Shown: one piece after another, positions 17,886 through 27,215 of the stretch
Numbering within the stretch: position 1 is the first letter of the stretch
Layout: the number at the start of each line of letters is the position of its first letter
NCBI RefSeq assembly: GCF_041224595.1
Contig: NZ_JBGFGN010000157.1
Location: forward strand, 1-64,000
Reading direction: 5' to 3'
Length of the DNA stretch: 64,000 bases
DNA from: Donghicola sp041224595
GTDB lineage: Bacteria > Pseudomonadota > Alphaproteobacteria > Rhodobacterales > Rhodobacteraceae
Position numbers and translations under genes: made by a program
Notes under the pieces: model-generated
What the model was told of the DNA's origin: nothing
What the model saw: only the letters and a program-made list of their open reading frames with translations
The model's database searches: none

Positions 17886-18959
17886 TCAGTCGTCCGAGAT
17901 GACGTCGTCGCCGCCCTCTCCTTCGAAGGAGAAATCGAGCCCGTGGGCGGCGCGGATCTTATCCTCGATCTCGTCCGCGATTGACGGGTTCTCCTTGAGG
18001 AAGTTCTTGGCGTTCTCGCGGCCCTGCCCGATCCGTTCATCCCCATAAGAGAACCACGAGCCGGATTTATTCACCACGCCAGCTTTGACACCCAAATCAA
18101 GGAGTTCGCCGTTCTTCGAGATGCCTTCGCCATACATGATGTCGAACTCGACCTGCTTGAAGGGCGGTGCGACTTTATTCTTCACGACCTTCACGCGGGT
18201 CGCGTTACCGACGACCTCATCACGGTCCTTCAGCGCGCCAATGCGGCGAATATCCAGACGAACCGAGCTATAGAACTTCAGCGCGTTACCACCGGTGGTG
18301 GTTTCGGGGCTTCCGAACATCACACCAATTTTCATGCGGATCTGGTTAATAAAGATCACGGTGCACTTTGATCGGTTGATCGAGCCGGTCAGCTTGCGCA
18401 TCGCTTGGCTCATCAGGCGGGCTTGAACGCCCACGCTCGAATCACCCATGTCACCTTCGAGTTCGCTTTTGGGTGTCAGGGCCGCGACCGAGTCGACGAC
18501 GACCATGTTGACCGCGCCCGACCGCACGAGCGTATCGGTGATTTCCAACGCCTGCTCACCTGTGTCGGGCTGCGAGATCAGCAGCTCGTCTAGGTTCACA
18601 CCCAGCTTTTTCGCGTATTGGGGGTCCAGTGCATGTTCCGCGTCAACAAATGCGCAGACGCCACCCTTTTTCTGCTCTTCTGCAATGCAGTGCAGGGTCA
18701 AAGTGGTTTTACCAGAGCTTTCAGGACCATAGATTTCGATGATCCGGCCCTTGGGCAGGCCGCCGATGCCAAGCGCGATATCGAGCCCCAGCGATCCGGT
18801 CGATGTTGCCTCGATCTCGCCCATGGGGTTGTTCTGCCCCAGCTTCATGATCGAGCCCTTGCCGAACTGACGTTCGATTTGCGCCAAAGCGCTATCCAGC
18901 GCCTTTTGCTTGTCTGCCTGTGATTTGCTGTCCATGCTCAAAAGATCTGCCATTGCCAT
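17886..18959 (-). CDS. recA: recombinase RecA
   Basis: The strand-exchange ATPase for homologous recombination and LexA self-cleavage, 357 aa. Walker A GPESSGKTT at residues 78-86, loop L2 region INQIRMKIGVMFGSPETTTGG, and an acidic C-terminal tail ending GGDDVISDD. The chosen start (MAMADLLSMD) has AAGGAT eight bases upstream; an alternative start lies two codons later. A GTTC-N7-GTTC SOS box is 50-64 bases upstream, so LexA control is expected. Confidence 0.98.
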   Translation of the reverse strand: MAMADLLSMDSKSQADKQKALDSALAQIERQFGKGSIMKLGQNNPMGEIEATSTGSLGLDIALGIGGLPKGRIIEIYGPESSGKTTLTLHCIAEEQKKGGVCAFVDAEHALDPQYAKKLGVNLDELLISQPDTGEQALEITDTLVRSGAVNMVVVDSVAALTPKSELEGDMGDSSVGVQARLMSQAMRKLTGSINRSKCTVIFINQIRMKIGVMFGSPETTTGGNALKFYSSVRLDIRRIGALKDRDEVVGNATRVKVVKNKVAPPFKQVEFDIMYGEGISKNGELLDLGVKAGVVNKSGSWFSYGDERIGQGRENAKNFLKENPSIADEIEDKIRAAHGLDFSFEGEGGDDVISDD

Positions 18960-19008
18960 TGTCGCTATCCTTATTCCACACCCTGACACGGGCGGCAATC
19001 GTTGCGAT

Positions 19009-19023
19009 GTTCCCGTCTTGTTC
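19009..19023. promoter_or_regulatory. SOS box (LexA operator) upstream of recA
   Basis: GTTCCCGTCTTGTTC matches the alphaproteobacterial direct-repeat SOS box GTTC-N7-GTTC exactly (GAAC-N7-GAAC in the direction of recA). It lies 50 bases upstream of the recA start codon, a usual place for a LexA operator. Confidence 0.85.
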
Positions 19024-19134
19024 ACATATTGGACCAAAAAGAGAACATTGCAAGAGAAAGGTGATGGAAATAAGTTCGGGCATCTCGGTTAATGCCGCGT
19101 TATCATGCGGACAAATTCTGGAAGAGGTGCCCCC

Positions 19135-19731
19135 ATGTTGGTGTTTTGGAAGCAAAATCTGGCAATCTTGTCCGTGCCAAAAACAGGTACGACAGCGCTT
19201 GAGGCAGCCTTGTCACCACATGCGGATATCGTGATCTCGAACCCGCCGGAATTGAAACACTTGCCTGTCTATCGGTACACCCGATTCATGGAAAAAATGT
19301 TCGACAAAGCCACGGGCCGCACACCCGAAACTGTGGCCGTCGTACGCGAGCCGATCGACTGGCTTGGGAGTTGGTACAGGTATCGCCAGCGACCCGAATT
19401 GCAGGGCCGTCCAAATTCCACATCGGATGTCGCGTTCGACGATTTCGTATTGGAATACACCAAAGGCAAGCCTGCCCCGTTTGCCAATGTCGGCTCTCAG
19501 GCGCGGTTCCTTGCTGGCGAAGAAGGCAGGATTTGCGGGGTCACGCACTTGTTCCGCTATAACCGGTTAGACAAACTCTATGACTTTCTACAGGACCGCT
19601 TGGGACGCGAGATCACAACGGAGCGCATGAACGTTTCACCCGCTGGTCAGTTGACGTTATCCGCCGAGGTCGCAGAGCACTTGCGGCGTAAATGTCCGCA
19701 GGAATTCGAACTCTACGACAGCGTGAAGTAG
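19135..19731 (+). CDS. small sulfotransferase-family protein
   Basis: A 198-aa protein with the two marks of PAPS-dependent sulfotransferases: a 5'-phosphosulfate loop SVPKTGTTALE near the N terminus (Lys16) and the 3'-phosphate-binding segment VAVVREPIDWLGSWYRY. The start at 19135 has GGAAGAGG upstream. Shorter than most sulfotransferases and without a signal peptide; the acceptor is unknown. It is divergent from recA and convergent with cckA (three bases between stops), so it stands alone. Confidence 0.8.
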   Translation: MLVFWKQNLAILSVPKTGTTALEAALSPHADIVISNPPELKHLPVYRYTRFMEKMFDKATGRTPETVAVVREPIDWLGSWYRYRQRPELQGRPNSTSDVAFDDFVLEYTKGKPAPFANVGSQARFLAGEEGRICGVTHLFRYNRLDKLYDFLQDRLGREITTERMNVSPAGQLTLSAEVAEHLRRKCPQEFELYDSVK

Positions 19732-19734
19732 GCG

Positions 19735-22041
19735 TCAGGCCGCCTGCTCTCCCATCTGCGCCTGAACTGTGGCAGTCAGATCGGTGAGTGAGAAGGGTTT
19801 TGGCAAAAAGACCGAGTTCGCGATAACCTTCTTGGCGTCCTCGAAGGTTTCCTCTGCGTAGCCCGACACAAACACCACAGGGATGTCGGGACGGTTGGCT
19901 AGCGCCTCGGCAACCCAGGTTGGCCCGTCTTTGCCCGGCATAATCACGTCGGTGACGACCACATCCACATGAAATCCAGCCTCCGAGAAACGTTCCAGCG
20001 CTTCCTCACCCGACGCGGCCTCGATGACCTCGTATCCGCGCATCTGCAAAGCACGTGTCGCGAAGGCGCGCACGGGTGCCTCGTCTTCGACGAGAAGAAC
20101 ACGACCCTCGCCATGACGAAGGCGGACGGGTTCCGCCGGTGTAATCGCAACGATCTGTTCACTTTGATCCACAGGAAAGAGCAGATCAAAGCGCGTGCCA
20201 CGCCCCGGTGCACTGGTCAAAAAGATATAGCCCCCGCTTTGCTTGACGATACCATAAGCCGTTGAAAGTCCTAGGCCGGTCCCCTCTCCCGCCTTTTTCG
20301 ACGTAAAGAACGGCTCGAACACCTTGTGTTGATGTTCAAAGGGAATCCCGACCCCGTCGTCTTCGACCGAGATCACGATGTAGCTGCCCGCCGGAATTTG
20401 AGCGCGGTCGCGCATCACTGGAAAGTCGTACTGGCATTCACTGGACTCGATGCGAATTTCGCCTCCGTCGGGCATCGCATCTCTGGCATTCACAACCAGG
20501 TTCATCAGAACCTGTTCCAGTTGCCGCTTGTCTGCGCGGATCGGCAAACGCGCTGCTTGTTGCGAGAAGTTAAGGTTCACCTTTTCACCCACGAGCCGGT
20601 TCAAAAGGTGGGTCAGCTCCGACAAAGTCGCACCCACATCCAGTTGCTCTGGGTTCAAAGTCTGTTTGCGCGAAAATGCCAGCAGCTGACCGACCAAAGC
20701 CGCCGCACGGTTGGCGTTTTGGGCAATCTGGATCAGATCAGCATACTCTGGGTCCTGCGGTTCGTGGCGCAAGAGCAGCAAATCACAGTGCCCCGAAATC
20801 GCAGTGAGCAAATTGTTAAAGTCATGGGCCACCCCGCCCGCGAGTTGACCCACAGCTTGCATCTTTTGCGTCTGAGCGAACTTTGCCTCCAGCGCTTTAA
20901 GATCCGTTGCATCGGTCAACAGAACCATAACGCGTGATTTGTCCTGACCATCCCGCTGCGGCGAAAGGGTGACCTGAACATAGCGTTCACGCTCTTGCTC
21001 CAAGAGGCGCATAAACTCAGTTTGTCCAACGGCCTGCCCGTTTGCGACTTGCTGCAACCACTCACTCAGCGATCGCCCCAACCCTTCGAGCACACCAGAA
21101 AGATGCGCGGGCAGCGAGCGCGGCGTCGCGGTATCGCCATACAGAAGCCGGCGGGCCGCTCGGTTTGCGGACAGGAGTGCGCCGTCTGGACTGCAGCTAA
21201 GTATTGCCACAGGCAGGTGTTCGATATCCGGCTGCTCAAGACGCTGGACCGTCGCAGGAGGCGGGGCCAACATGATCTCGCGGCGACCGTTTTCGCGCGA
21301 CAGATCGACGACCAGATACTCCTTGATCCCGCGCGGACTGCGCAGGGACACCATCTTGCCATGCTCAAGCGGCGGATCAAGAAATACGTCGCGCACATTG
21401 CGCCGGCTGCCAGAAAGCACATCGCGTAGTGCAGAGTTCATCCACAAGATCGCCCCGTTCCGACCAAGAGCCAAGCGCAGATGGTGGTGATCGTCCTCTG
21501 GCGCAGGGTGCTCCTCGGGCACGGTGCGGTTGCACAGGGTCCACAAAACCCGCTCCCCTTCGAGCGGCGTCAATGTCATCGAGAAAGCGTCATGCGCCAG
21601 AGCGCAGACACCATGGGATCTGCGCCCCAACAGACAGTCAGCCAGCAGGTCTCTGGCCTTTTGCGCATCCTCTTGTAGGCTTGGAAAGATCGCACAACCA
21701 ATGTCTGCCCCGGGCAGAAGGTCAGATACCCCTGGGCCGACCTGCAAAACGTTACCATCCACATCCGTGATCAAAGCGGGACAAGGAAATGCATCCAGCA
21801 GCATCTCAAAGCGTTGAGTCATCTTCCGTACGTGCCGCGGCCGGCTGAGACGCAGCACCAAAGCAAACGTCAGCCCCGTAATCCCAAGCAACATGAGGGT
21901 CGTCCCGACCAGCGCCATCGTTGACATCTCAGGCACCAGAGAAAGCGCAGCGCCTACCCCGAGCAGGAAAACACCAAGCACCAAAGCCGCTACAGTCACG
22001 GGTGACTGGCGGAGCGCATTCTTAATTTTTCTGTGCGGCAT
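19735..22041 (-). CDS. cckA: hybrid histidine kinase CckA
   Basis: A cell-cycle sensor kinase that feeds phosphate through ChpT to CtrA; 768 aa. Two N-terminal membrane segments (about residues 13-36 and 40-66) are followed by PAS-like regions. The HisKA box is GQLAGGVAHDFNNLLTAISG with His406; the ATPase domain shows VNARDAMPDGG, EDDGVGIP and EGTGLGLSTAYG. The C-terminal receiver has Asp698 (VVVTDVIMPGKDGPTW) and Lys in VFLPKPFS. The start ATG at 22041 has GAGG six bases upstream. A CtrA-type site lies just upstream (22086-22100). In roseobacters the CckA-ChpT-CtrA pathway controls motility and gene transfer agent genes rather than being essential. Confidence 0.94.
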   Translation of the reverse strand: MPHRKIKNALRQSPVTVAALVLGVFLLGVGAALSLVPEMSTMALVGTTLMLLGITGLTFALVLRLSRPRHVRKMTQRFEMLLDAFPCPALITDVDGNVLQVGPGVSDLLPGADIGCAIFPSLQEDAQKARDLLADCLLGRRSHGVCALAHDAFSMTLTPLEGERVLWTLCNRTVPEEHPAPEDDHHHLRLALGRNGAILWMNSALRDVLSGSRRNVRDVFLDPPLEHGKMVSLRSPRGIKEYLVVDLSRENGRREIMLAPPPATVQRLEQPDIEHLPVAILSCSPDGALLSANRAARRLLYGDTATPRSLPAHLSGVLEGLGRSLSEWLQQVANGQAVGQTEFMRLLEQERERYVQVTLSPQRDGQDKSRVMVLLTDATDLKALEAKFAQTQKMQAVGQLAGGVAHDFNNLLTAISGHCDLLLLRHEPQDPEYADLIQIAQNANRAAALVGQLLAFSRKQTLNPEQLDVGATLSELTHLLNRLVGEKVNLNFSQQAARLPIRADKRQLEQVLMNLVVNARDAMPDGGEIRIESSECQYDFPVMRDRAQIPAGSYIVISVEDDGVGIPFEHQHKVFEPFFTSKKAGEGTGLGLSTAYGIVKQSGGYIFLTSAPGRGTRFDLLFPVDQSEQIVAITPAEPVRLRHGEGRVLLVEDEAPVRAFATRALQMRGYEVIEAASGEEALERFSEAGFHVDVVVTDVIMPGKDGPTWVAEALANRPDIPVVFVSGYAEETFEDAKKVIANSVFLPKPFSLTDLTATVQAQMGEQAA

Positions 22042-22085
22042 ACTGTGCCTCTGACTGGAACTTGGTAGAGCTTCACCCAAAACAA

Positions 22086-22100
22086 TTAAGAGCAGCTTAA
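22086..22100. promoter_or_regulatory. CtrA-type binding site upstream of cckA
   Basis: TTAAGAGCAGCTTAAC fits the CtrA consensus TTAA-N7-TTAA(C) exactly. It lies 45-59 bases upstream of the cckA start codon in a short AT-rich gap. CckA directs CtrA phosphorylation, so this suggests feedback on cckA. Based on motif and position only. Confidence 0.6.
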
Positions 22101-22135
22101 CAAATTGACAGATCAATCAAAGGCAGATTGATATT

Positions 22136-23299
22136 TTAAGCCTTCCGAAAGACCGCGACAAAAAACCCGTCGCCGCCCTCGGTTGGCGTGAAGAGACGCT
22201 CTGCCTCCAGCGACCAACAGGAATGCCGCTCTAGGAACGCTTCGATCTGCCTATGGTTCTCGACCGACAGGACAGAGCATGTCGCATAGGCCAAAACACC
22301 ACCTTCAGCGACCAATGGCGCCGCATCGTCCAGTATCTGGGCCTGCAGCTGGGTGACCTCGTCCAGAACCTCGGGCGTCAGACGCCACTTGCCCTCGGGC
22401 GCGCGGCGCCAAGACCCAGAACCGGAACACGGCGCATCACACAGCACCAGATCAAACGGGCCGGTCTGTTTGAGTTCATTTGTTTTCAGCAAACGCACCG
22501 CGATCCCTGCGCGTTCTGCGCGGTCAGGCAGATCCTTCATCCGGCGCGGATTGGCATCGTGAGCGTGCATCGTGGCAGATGACAGCGCCGCCATAGCCAA
22601 CGTCTTGCCCCCTCCGCCCGCGCAATAGTCCAGCACCTTGCCCGCATCTGGCAGCGGCAGCGCGTCTATCAGCGCTTGGCTCGCCGCATCCTGCAACTCG
22701 ACCTCGCCTGTCAAGTAAGCTGGGGCCTGTTTGATCCGTCGGGCATTGCCCGTGACCTCGATCGCCGATGGGGACAGCGGGTGCGGCTGCGCTGTAATCT
22801 CGTGCGCAGCCAAGGCCATGATCGCCTCTTCGGTGGACGTACGGCGCAGGTTCGCCCGCAGGAACACCGGTGCGCGGTGGCGCTGAATTTCAGCAACTTC
22901 GGCTGCCTTGTCCCCGAGGCTGCTCTGCCACAAGGGAAGAAGCCAGTCTGGAACATCCCACGCCTCTGCCACGTCCAGCGCAGGTGCGTCGGGACGCTCA
23001 TCATCTGCCAAAGGACTTGGCGCATGGCCTCCGCCAGTAAAGACGCTATCCAGATCCGCTCCCACTTGGGTCAGGCTTCCGATCATCAGGGCACGGCCAT
23101 TCAGACCGCCCCCAATCGCCGCGCAAGACAGTTTCTGGCGCAGAACGTCAAATACGTGATCGCGAATAGCCGCGCGGTCTTTAGAGCCCGCATAGCGCGC
23201 GCCGCGCGCCCAAGAGGTCAGCGCCTTTTCCGCAGGCTCGCCCGCGACGATCTGGTCCAGAATTTCGATTGCGGCCTGAATGCGTGCGGCAGGTGTCAT
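22136..23299 (-). CDS. RsmB/NOP-family rRNA cytosine-C5 methyltransferase
   Basis: A 387-aa SAM-dependent RNA methyltransferase. SAM-binding motif I is DYCAGGGGKTLAMAALS. The catalytic pair of cysteines is visible in CDAPCSGSGSWRR and YATCSVLSVEN. The N-terminal part (RIQAAIEILDQIVAGEPAEKAL) resembles the NusB-like domain of RsmB. The most likely target is 16S rRNA (m5C967), but paralogues in this family modify other sites, so no symbol is given. It ends 95 bases before cckA and follows guaB with a GC-rich hairpin between. Confidence 0.85.
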   Translation of the reverse strand: MTPAARIQAAIEILDQIVAGEPAEKALTSWARGARYAGSKDRAAIRDHVFDVLRQKLSCAAIGGGLNGRALMIGSLTQVGADLDSVFTGGGHAPSPLADDERPDAPALDVAEAWDVPDWLLPLWQSSLGDKAAEVAEIQRHRAPVFLRANLRRTSTEEAIMALAAHEITAQPHPLSPSAIEVTGNARRIKQAPAYLTGEVELQDAASQALIDALPLPDAGKVLDYCAGGGGKTLAMAALSSATMHAHDANPRRMKDLPDRAERAGIAVRLLKTNELKQTGPFDLVLCDAPCSGSGSWRRAPEGKWRLTPEVLDEVTQLQAQILDDAAPLVAEGGVLAYATCSVLSVENHRQIEAFLERHSCWSLEAERLFTPTEGGDGFFVAVFRKA

Positions 23300-23324
23300 A
23301 CGCGCCCCCTTTGGAAATGGCAGA

Positions 23325-23350
23325 GGGCCGCCCGATCTTCGGACGGCCCC
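23325..23350 (-). terminator. GC-rich hairpin after guaB, weak terminator
   Basis: Inverted repeat GGGCCGCCCGA / TCGGACGGCCC-like, 25 bases downstream of the guaB stop. There is no T-run on either side, so it may be a processing or attenuating hairpin rather than a full terminator. Confidence 0.4.
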
Positions 23351-23374
23351 TGAATGTAACGAACCGAAGGGCCC

Positions 23375-24826
23375 TTAGCCCAGACGGTAGTTCGGCGACT
23401 CGCGGGTGATGGTCACGTCGTGCACGTGGCTTTCCTTGAGACCCGCGCCAGTGATGCGAACGAACTCACAGTTCTTGCGCATCTCTTCGACGGTGGCCGC
23501 ACCGGTGTAGCCCATGGCTGCGCGCAGACCGCCAACCAGCTGGTGCAGAACCGCGCCTGCGGGGCCTTTGTAAGGGACCTGACCTTCGATACCTTCGGGA
23601 ACCAGCTTGTCGCTTGCTGCGTCCTTTTGGAAATAACGGTCGGCCGAGCCACGCGCCATCGCGCCGAGGCTGCCCATACCGCGATAGGATTTGAACGAAC
23701 GGCCCTGATACAGGATCACTTCGCCCGGCGACTCGTCGGTGCCTGCAATCATCGAGCCGACCATCGCGCAGCTCGCGCCCGCCGCGATCGCCTTGGCAAA
23801 GTCGCCAGAGAATTTGATGCCGCCATCCGCGATGATCGGCACATCGCCCGCGCCAGAGGCGCAATCCATGATTGCAGTCAACTGGGGAACGCCCACGCCG
23901 GCAACCATGCGGGTGGTGCAGATCGAGCCCGGCCCAATGCCGACCTTCACCGCATCGGCGCCTGCATCGATCAGCGCTTTGGTGGCCGCAGCAGTCGCCA
24001 CGTTGCCAGCCACGATTTCGGCACGATCGCCGAACTCTTTCTTGATGCGCGAGACGGCCAGACCAACGCCTTCGGAGTGACCGTGCGCGGTGTCGATCAC
24101 CACCATGTCCACACCCGACTCGATCAGAGCCGCCGTCCGCTCGTAGCCCGCATCGCCAACGGTCGAGGCCGCAGCCACGCGCAGGCGGCCCAGCTCGTCC
24201 TTACACGCGGTGGGGTTCAGAACCGCCTGCTCGGTGTCCTTCAGGGTCAATAGACCGGTCAGCTTGCCAGTCGCGTCGGTCACCAGCAATTTTTCGATGC
24301 GGCGCGATTTCATCAGGTTGATGGCTTCGTCACGGTCCGCAGGTTCGCGCAGAATGGCCAGATTGTCGCTGGTCATCATCGCGCTGACGGGGGTGTTGTC
24401 GTCGGTCGCAAAACGCATGTCACGGTTGGTAACAATGCCGACCACACGGCCATCACCATCAACAACGGGGAAGCCGGTGAAGTTGTAGCGTTCGATCAGC
24501 GCCTTGGCGTCCGCCATAGTTTGGTCGGGGCGCAGAGTAACGGGGCTGTAAACGATCCCGCTCTCGAACCGCTTGACGCGGCGCACTTCGCGGGCCTGCT
24601 CCTCAACCGTCAGGTTGCGGTGGATCACGCCCATGCCGCCAGCCTGCGCGAGGCAGATCGCCATGCGAGCTTCGGTCACGGTATCCATAGCCGAGGAAAG
24701 AAGGGGGATGTTCAGTGCAATTTTCTTGGTCACCTGCGTCCGCGTATCAGCGGTCGAAGGCATCACATTACTTGCGGCCGGAACAAGCAGTACATCGTCG
24801 AAGGTCAGCGCCTCGCGAATCTTCAT
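23375..24826 (-). CDS. guaB: IMP dehydrogenase
   Basis: Converts IMP to XMP with NAD, the committed step in GMP synthesis; 483 aa. The catalytic loop GIGPGSICTTRMVAGVG holds the active-site Cys. The TIM barrel is interrupted by a CBS pair (about residues 95-205, with VDGDGRVVGIVTNRDMRF and VTDATGKLTGLLTLKD). The flap YRGMGSLGAMARGSADRYF and N-terminal EALTFDDVLLVPAASNV are typical. It is divergent from the RACo-like gene, with about 200 bases between. Confidence 0.98.
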   Translation of the reverse strand: MKIREALTFDDVLLVPAASNVMPSTADTRTQVTKKIALNIPLLSSAMDTVTEARMAICLAQAGGMGVIHRNLTVEEQAREVRRVKRFESGIVYSPVTLRPDQTMADAKALIERYNFTGFPVVDGDGRVVGIVTNRDMRFATDDNTPVSAMMTSDNLAILREPADRDEAINLMKSRRIEKLLVTDATGKLTGLLTLKDTEQAVLNPTACKDELGRLRVAAASTVGDAGYERTAALIESGVDMVVIDTAHGHSEGVGLAVSRIKKEFGDRAEIVAGNVATAAATKALIDAGADAVKVGIGPGSICTTRMVAGVGVPQLTAIMDCASGAGDVPIIADGGIKFSGDFAKAIAAGASCAMVGSMIAGTDESPGEVILYQGRSFKSYRGMGSLGAMARGSADRYFQKDAASDKLVPEGIEGQVPYKGPAGAVLHQLVGGLRAAMGYTGAATVEEMRKNCEFVRITGAGLKESHVHDVTITRESPNYRLG

Positions 24827-25028
24827 AGCGGGTCTCCGTGGAAGCTTCGTTTGGCGCTTCCCTATTGCACCGAATGGGGTAAGTGGAAAGCCCTATTTGC
24901 GCCGCGCTGCAACATATCTGGGTTGCATGTCTGTCGGGGGCGACAGTTTTTCTGACGCTTCCAGCCTTTCCCTTGGCCGGATGCGGGCTATGATCGCACC
25001 GCGCAACAGACTTTTCAGGAATATTCCC

Positions 25029-27062
25029 ATGACCGACGCACTGGTTATTTTTACCCCCTCGGGCAAGCGGGGGCGGTTCCCCATCGGCACCCGTGTGCTG
25101 ACAGCGGCCCGTCAGCTGGGGGTTGATCTGGACTCTGTTTGTGGTGGGCGTGGCATCTGCTCGAAATGTCAGGTGCAGCCCTCGTATGGCGATTTCCCCA
25201 AGTTCGGGGTGCACGTGGCCGAAAACGCGCTGAACGCCCTTAACGCTGTCGAGGAACGCTATGACCGTATTCGCGGGCTAAAGGCCGGTCGTCGTCTGGG
25301 TTGTCAGGCCACCGTGCAGGGCGACATTGTGGTCGACGTCCCTCCAGAGAGCCAAGTGCACAAACAGGTCGTCCGCAAGGCCGCGACCCAGCGCGACATC
25401 GTCATGGACCCCGCCACCAAGCTCTACTTTGTCGAGGTTCAGGAACCCGACATGCACGATCCCAGCGGCGACTTCGAACGCCTGAAGGACGCACTGCGGG
25501 ATCAGTGGCAGATCGAAGACGTGACCGCCGCTCTGCCCTTCTTGTCAAAGCTCCAGACTGCCCTGCGCAAAGGTCAATGGAAGGTTACCGTCGCGGCTCA
25601 CAAGGGCCATCAGGACAGCCACGTTCAGCTTTTGGACATCTGGCCGGGCTTGCATGAGGATGGCCTCTATGGTCTGGCTGTGGACCTTGGGTCGACCACC
25701 ATCGCAGCGCACCTGTGCGATCTGATCACCGGCGAGGTCAAAGCCTCCAGCGGCCGCATGAACCCGCAGATCCGCTTTGGCGAAGACCTGATGAGCCGCG
25801 TCAGCTACGCGATGATGAACCCCGGTGGGGACAAGGAAATGACCCGCGCCGTGCGCGACGCGCTGAACGACCTGACCACCGGCATCGCCGAAGAGGCTGG
25901 CATCGCGCCCTCGCTGATCGTCGAGGCGACGTTCGTCTGTAACCCCGTCATGCACCACCTTCTGCTGGGTCTGGACCCTGTAGAACTGGGTCAGGCGCCC
26001 TTCGCGCTGGCAACCTCTGGCAGCGTGTCCTTGAACGCGCGTGAGATGGACCTGAACCAGATGAACCCCAATGCGCGGGTGTTTGTCCTGCCCTGCATCG
26101 CGGGCCACGTTGGTGCGGACGCCGCCGCCGTCGCCTTGTCCGAAGAGCCGAACAAATCCGACGACCTGGTGCTAATCGTGGACGTGGGCACCAACGCGGA
26201 AATCCTGCTGGGGGATAAATCCCGCGTGCTGGCGTGTTCATCGCCTACCGGCCCCGCTTTCGAAGGTGCGCAGATCAGCAGCGGCCAGCGCGCCGCACCC
26301 GGTGCGATCGAAAAGCTGGAAATCAACCCCGAGACCAAAGAGCCCCGCTTCCGCGTCATCGGCTGCGATTTGTGGTCGGACGAAGAGGGCTTTGCCGAGG
26401 CCACCACAGGCAGCGGCGTCACCGGCATCGCGGGCTCTGGCATCATCGAAGCGCTGGCCGAAATGCGCAGTGCCGGCATCATGGACGAGAGCGGCCTGAT
26501 CGGCAGCGCAGAGCAAGTCGGCACCTCGCGGATTGAGGCCGAAGGCCGCACCAACACCTACGTCATCCACGACGGCAGCGCCACGGGCGGGCCGCGCATC
26601 ACCGTGACCCAAAACGACGTCCGCGCGATCCAGCTGGCCAAATCGGCGCTTTATGCCGGTGCGCGTCTGCTGATGGACGAACGCGGCGTGGATACTGTGG
26701 ACCGCGTCGTCCTCGCCGGAGCATTCGGCGCCCATATTAGTCCGAAACACGCCATGCTCTTGGGGATGATCCCCGACGTGCCCTTGGACAAGGTCACCAG
26801 CGCTGGCAACGCGGCTGGCACCGGTGCGCGCATTGCCCTGTGCAACGTCAGTGCCCGCAATGACATCGAACAGATCGTGCGCCAGATCACCAAGGTTGAG
26901 ACCGCGATCGAGCCGAAGTTCCAAGAGCATTTCGTCAACGCCAACGCGATCCCTCACAAGACCGACGCCTTCCCGAACCTATCGCAGATTGTCGCCCTGC
27001 CCGATGTCAGCTTTAACACCGGCGGCGGCGAAGGCGGCGGACGCAAGCGTCGACGGCGCTAA
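25029..27062 (+). CDS. RACo-like reductive activator: 2Fe-2S ferredoxin domain plus ASKHA ATPase domain (DUF4445)
   Basis: A 677-aa cytosolic protein. The N-terminal ferredoxin domain has Cys38, Cys44 and Cys47 (DSVCGGRGICSKCQVQP) and Cys92, the plant-type 2Fe-2S pattern. A linker is followed by the ASKHA ATPase core with AVDLGSTTIAAHLCDL, IVDVGTNAEILLGD and VVLAGAFGAHISPKHA. This architecture is that of RACo, which uses ATP to reduce inactive Co(II) corrinoid proteins in methyl transfer systems. The start at 25029 has AGGA upstream. No corrinoid protein or methyltransferase lies next to it, so the partner must be encoded elsewhere. Confidence 0.88.
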   Translation: MTDALVIFTPSGKRGRFPIGTRVLTAARQLGVDLDSVCGGRGICSKCQVQPSYGDFPKFGVHVAENALNALNAVEERYDRIRGLKAGRRLGCQATVQGDIVVDVPPESQVHKQVVRKAATQRDIVMDPATKLYFVEVQEPDMHDPSGDFERLKDALRDQWQIEDVTAALPFLSKLQTALRKGQWKVTVAAHKGHQDSHVQLLDIWPGLHEDGLYGLAVDLGSTTIAAHLCDLITGEVKASSGRMNPQIRFGEDLMSRVSYAMMNPGGDKEMTRAVRDALNDLTTGIAEEAGIAPSLIVEATFVCNPVMHHLLLGLDPVELGQAPFALATSGSVSLNAREMDLNQMNPNARVFVLPCIAGHVGADAAAVALSEEPNKSDDLVLIVDVGTNAEILLGDKSRVLACSSPTGPAFEGAQISSGQRAAPGAIEKLEINPETKEPRFRVIGCDLWSDEEGFAEATTGSGVTGIAGSGIIEALAEMRSAGIMDESGLIGSAEQVGTSRIEAEGRTNTYVIHDGSATGGPRITVTQNDVRAIQLAKSALYAGARLLMDERGVDTVDRVVLAGAFGAHISPKHAMLLGMIPDVPLDKVTSAGNAAGTGARIALCNVSARNDIEQIVRQITKVETAIEPKFQEHFVNANAIPHKTDAFPNLSQIVALPDVSFNTGGGEGGGRKRRRR

Positions 27063-27118
27063 TCGGCACAAGCCTCTTGACGGGTGGGATCGCGAAACGT
27101 ATCTCGCCTGTCAGTGAT

Positions 27119-27192
27119 GCGGGTATGGTGAAATGGTATCACACGAGCTTCCCAAGCTCTTGGCGCGGGTTCGATTCCCGCTACCCGCTCCA
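27119..27192 (+). tRNA. tRNA-Gly(CCC)
   Basis: A 74-nt cloverleaf with acceptor stem GCGGGTA/TACCCGC, discriminator T and encoded CCA. The anticodon loop TTCCCAA gives anticodon CCC (codon GGG). The T arm is GGGTTCGATTCCC. Confidence 0.96.
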
Positions 27193-27215
27193 GTCCTCTT
27201 GATATCGATTATGCT

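Noticed and set aside
22112..22132. Inverted repeat ATCAATC / GATTGAT between the methyltransferase gene and cckA
   Set aside because: An AT-only 7-bp stem without a T-run on the correct side; more likely part of the AT-rich cckA promoter region than a terminator.
24573..25028. A 152-residue upstream extension of the RACo-like frame overlapping guaB
   Set aside because: It is antisense to guaB and has no coding character; homology and an AGGA ribosome binding site place the start at 25029.
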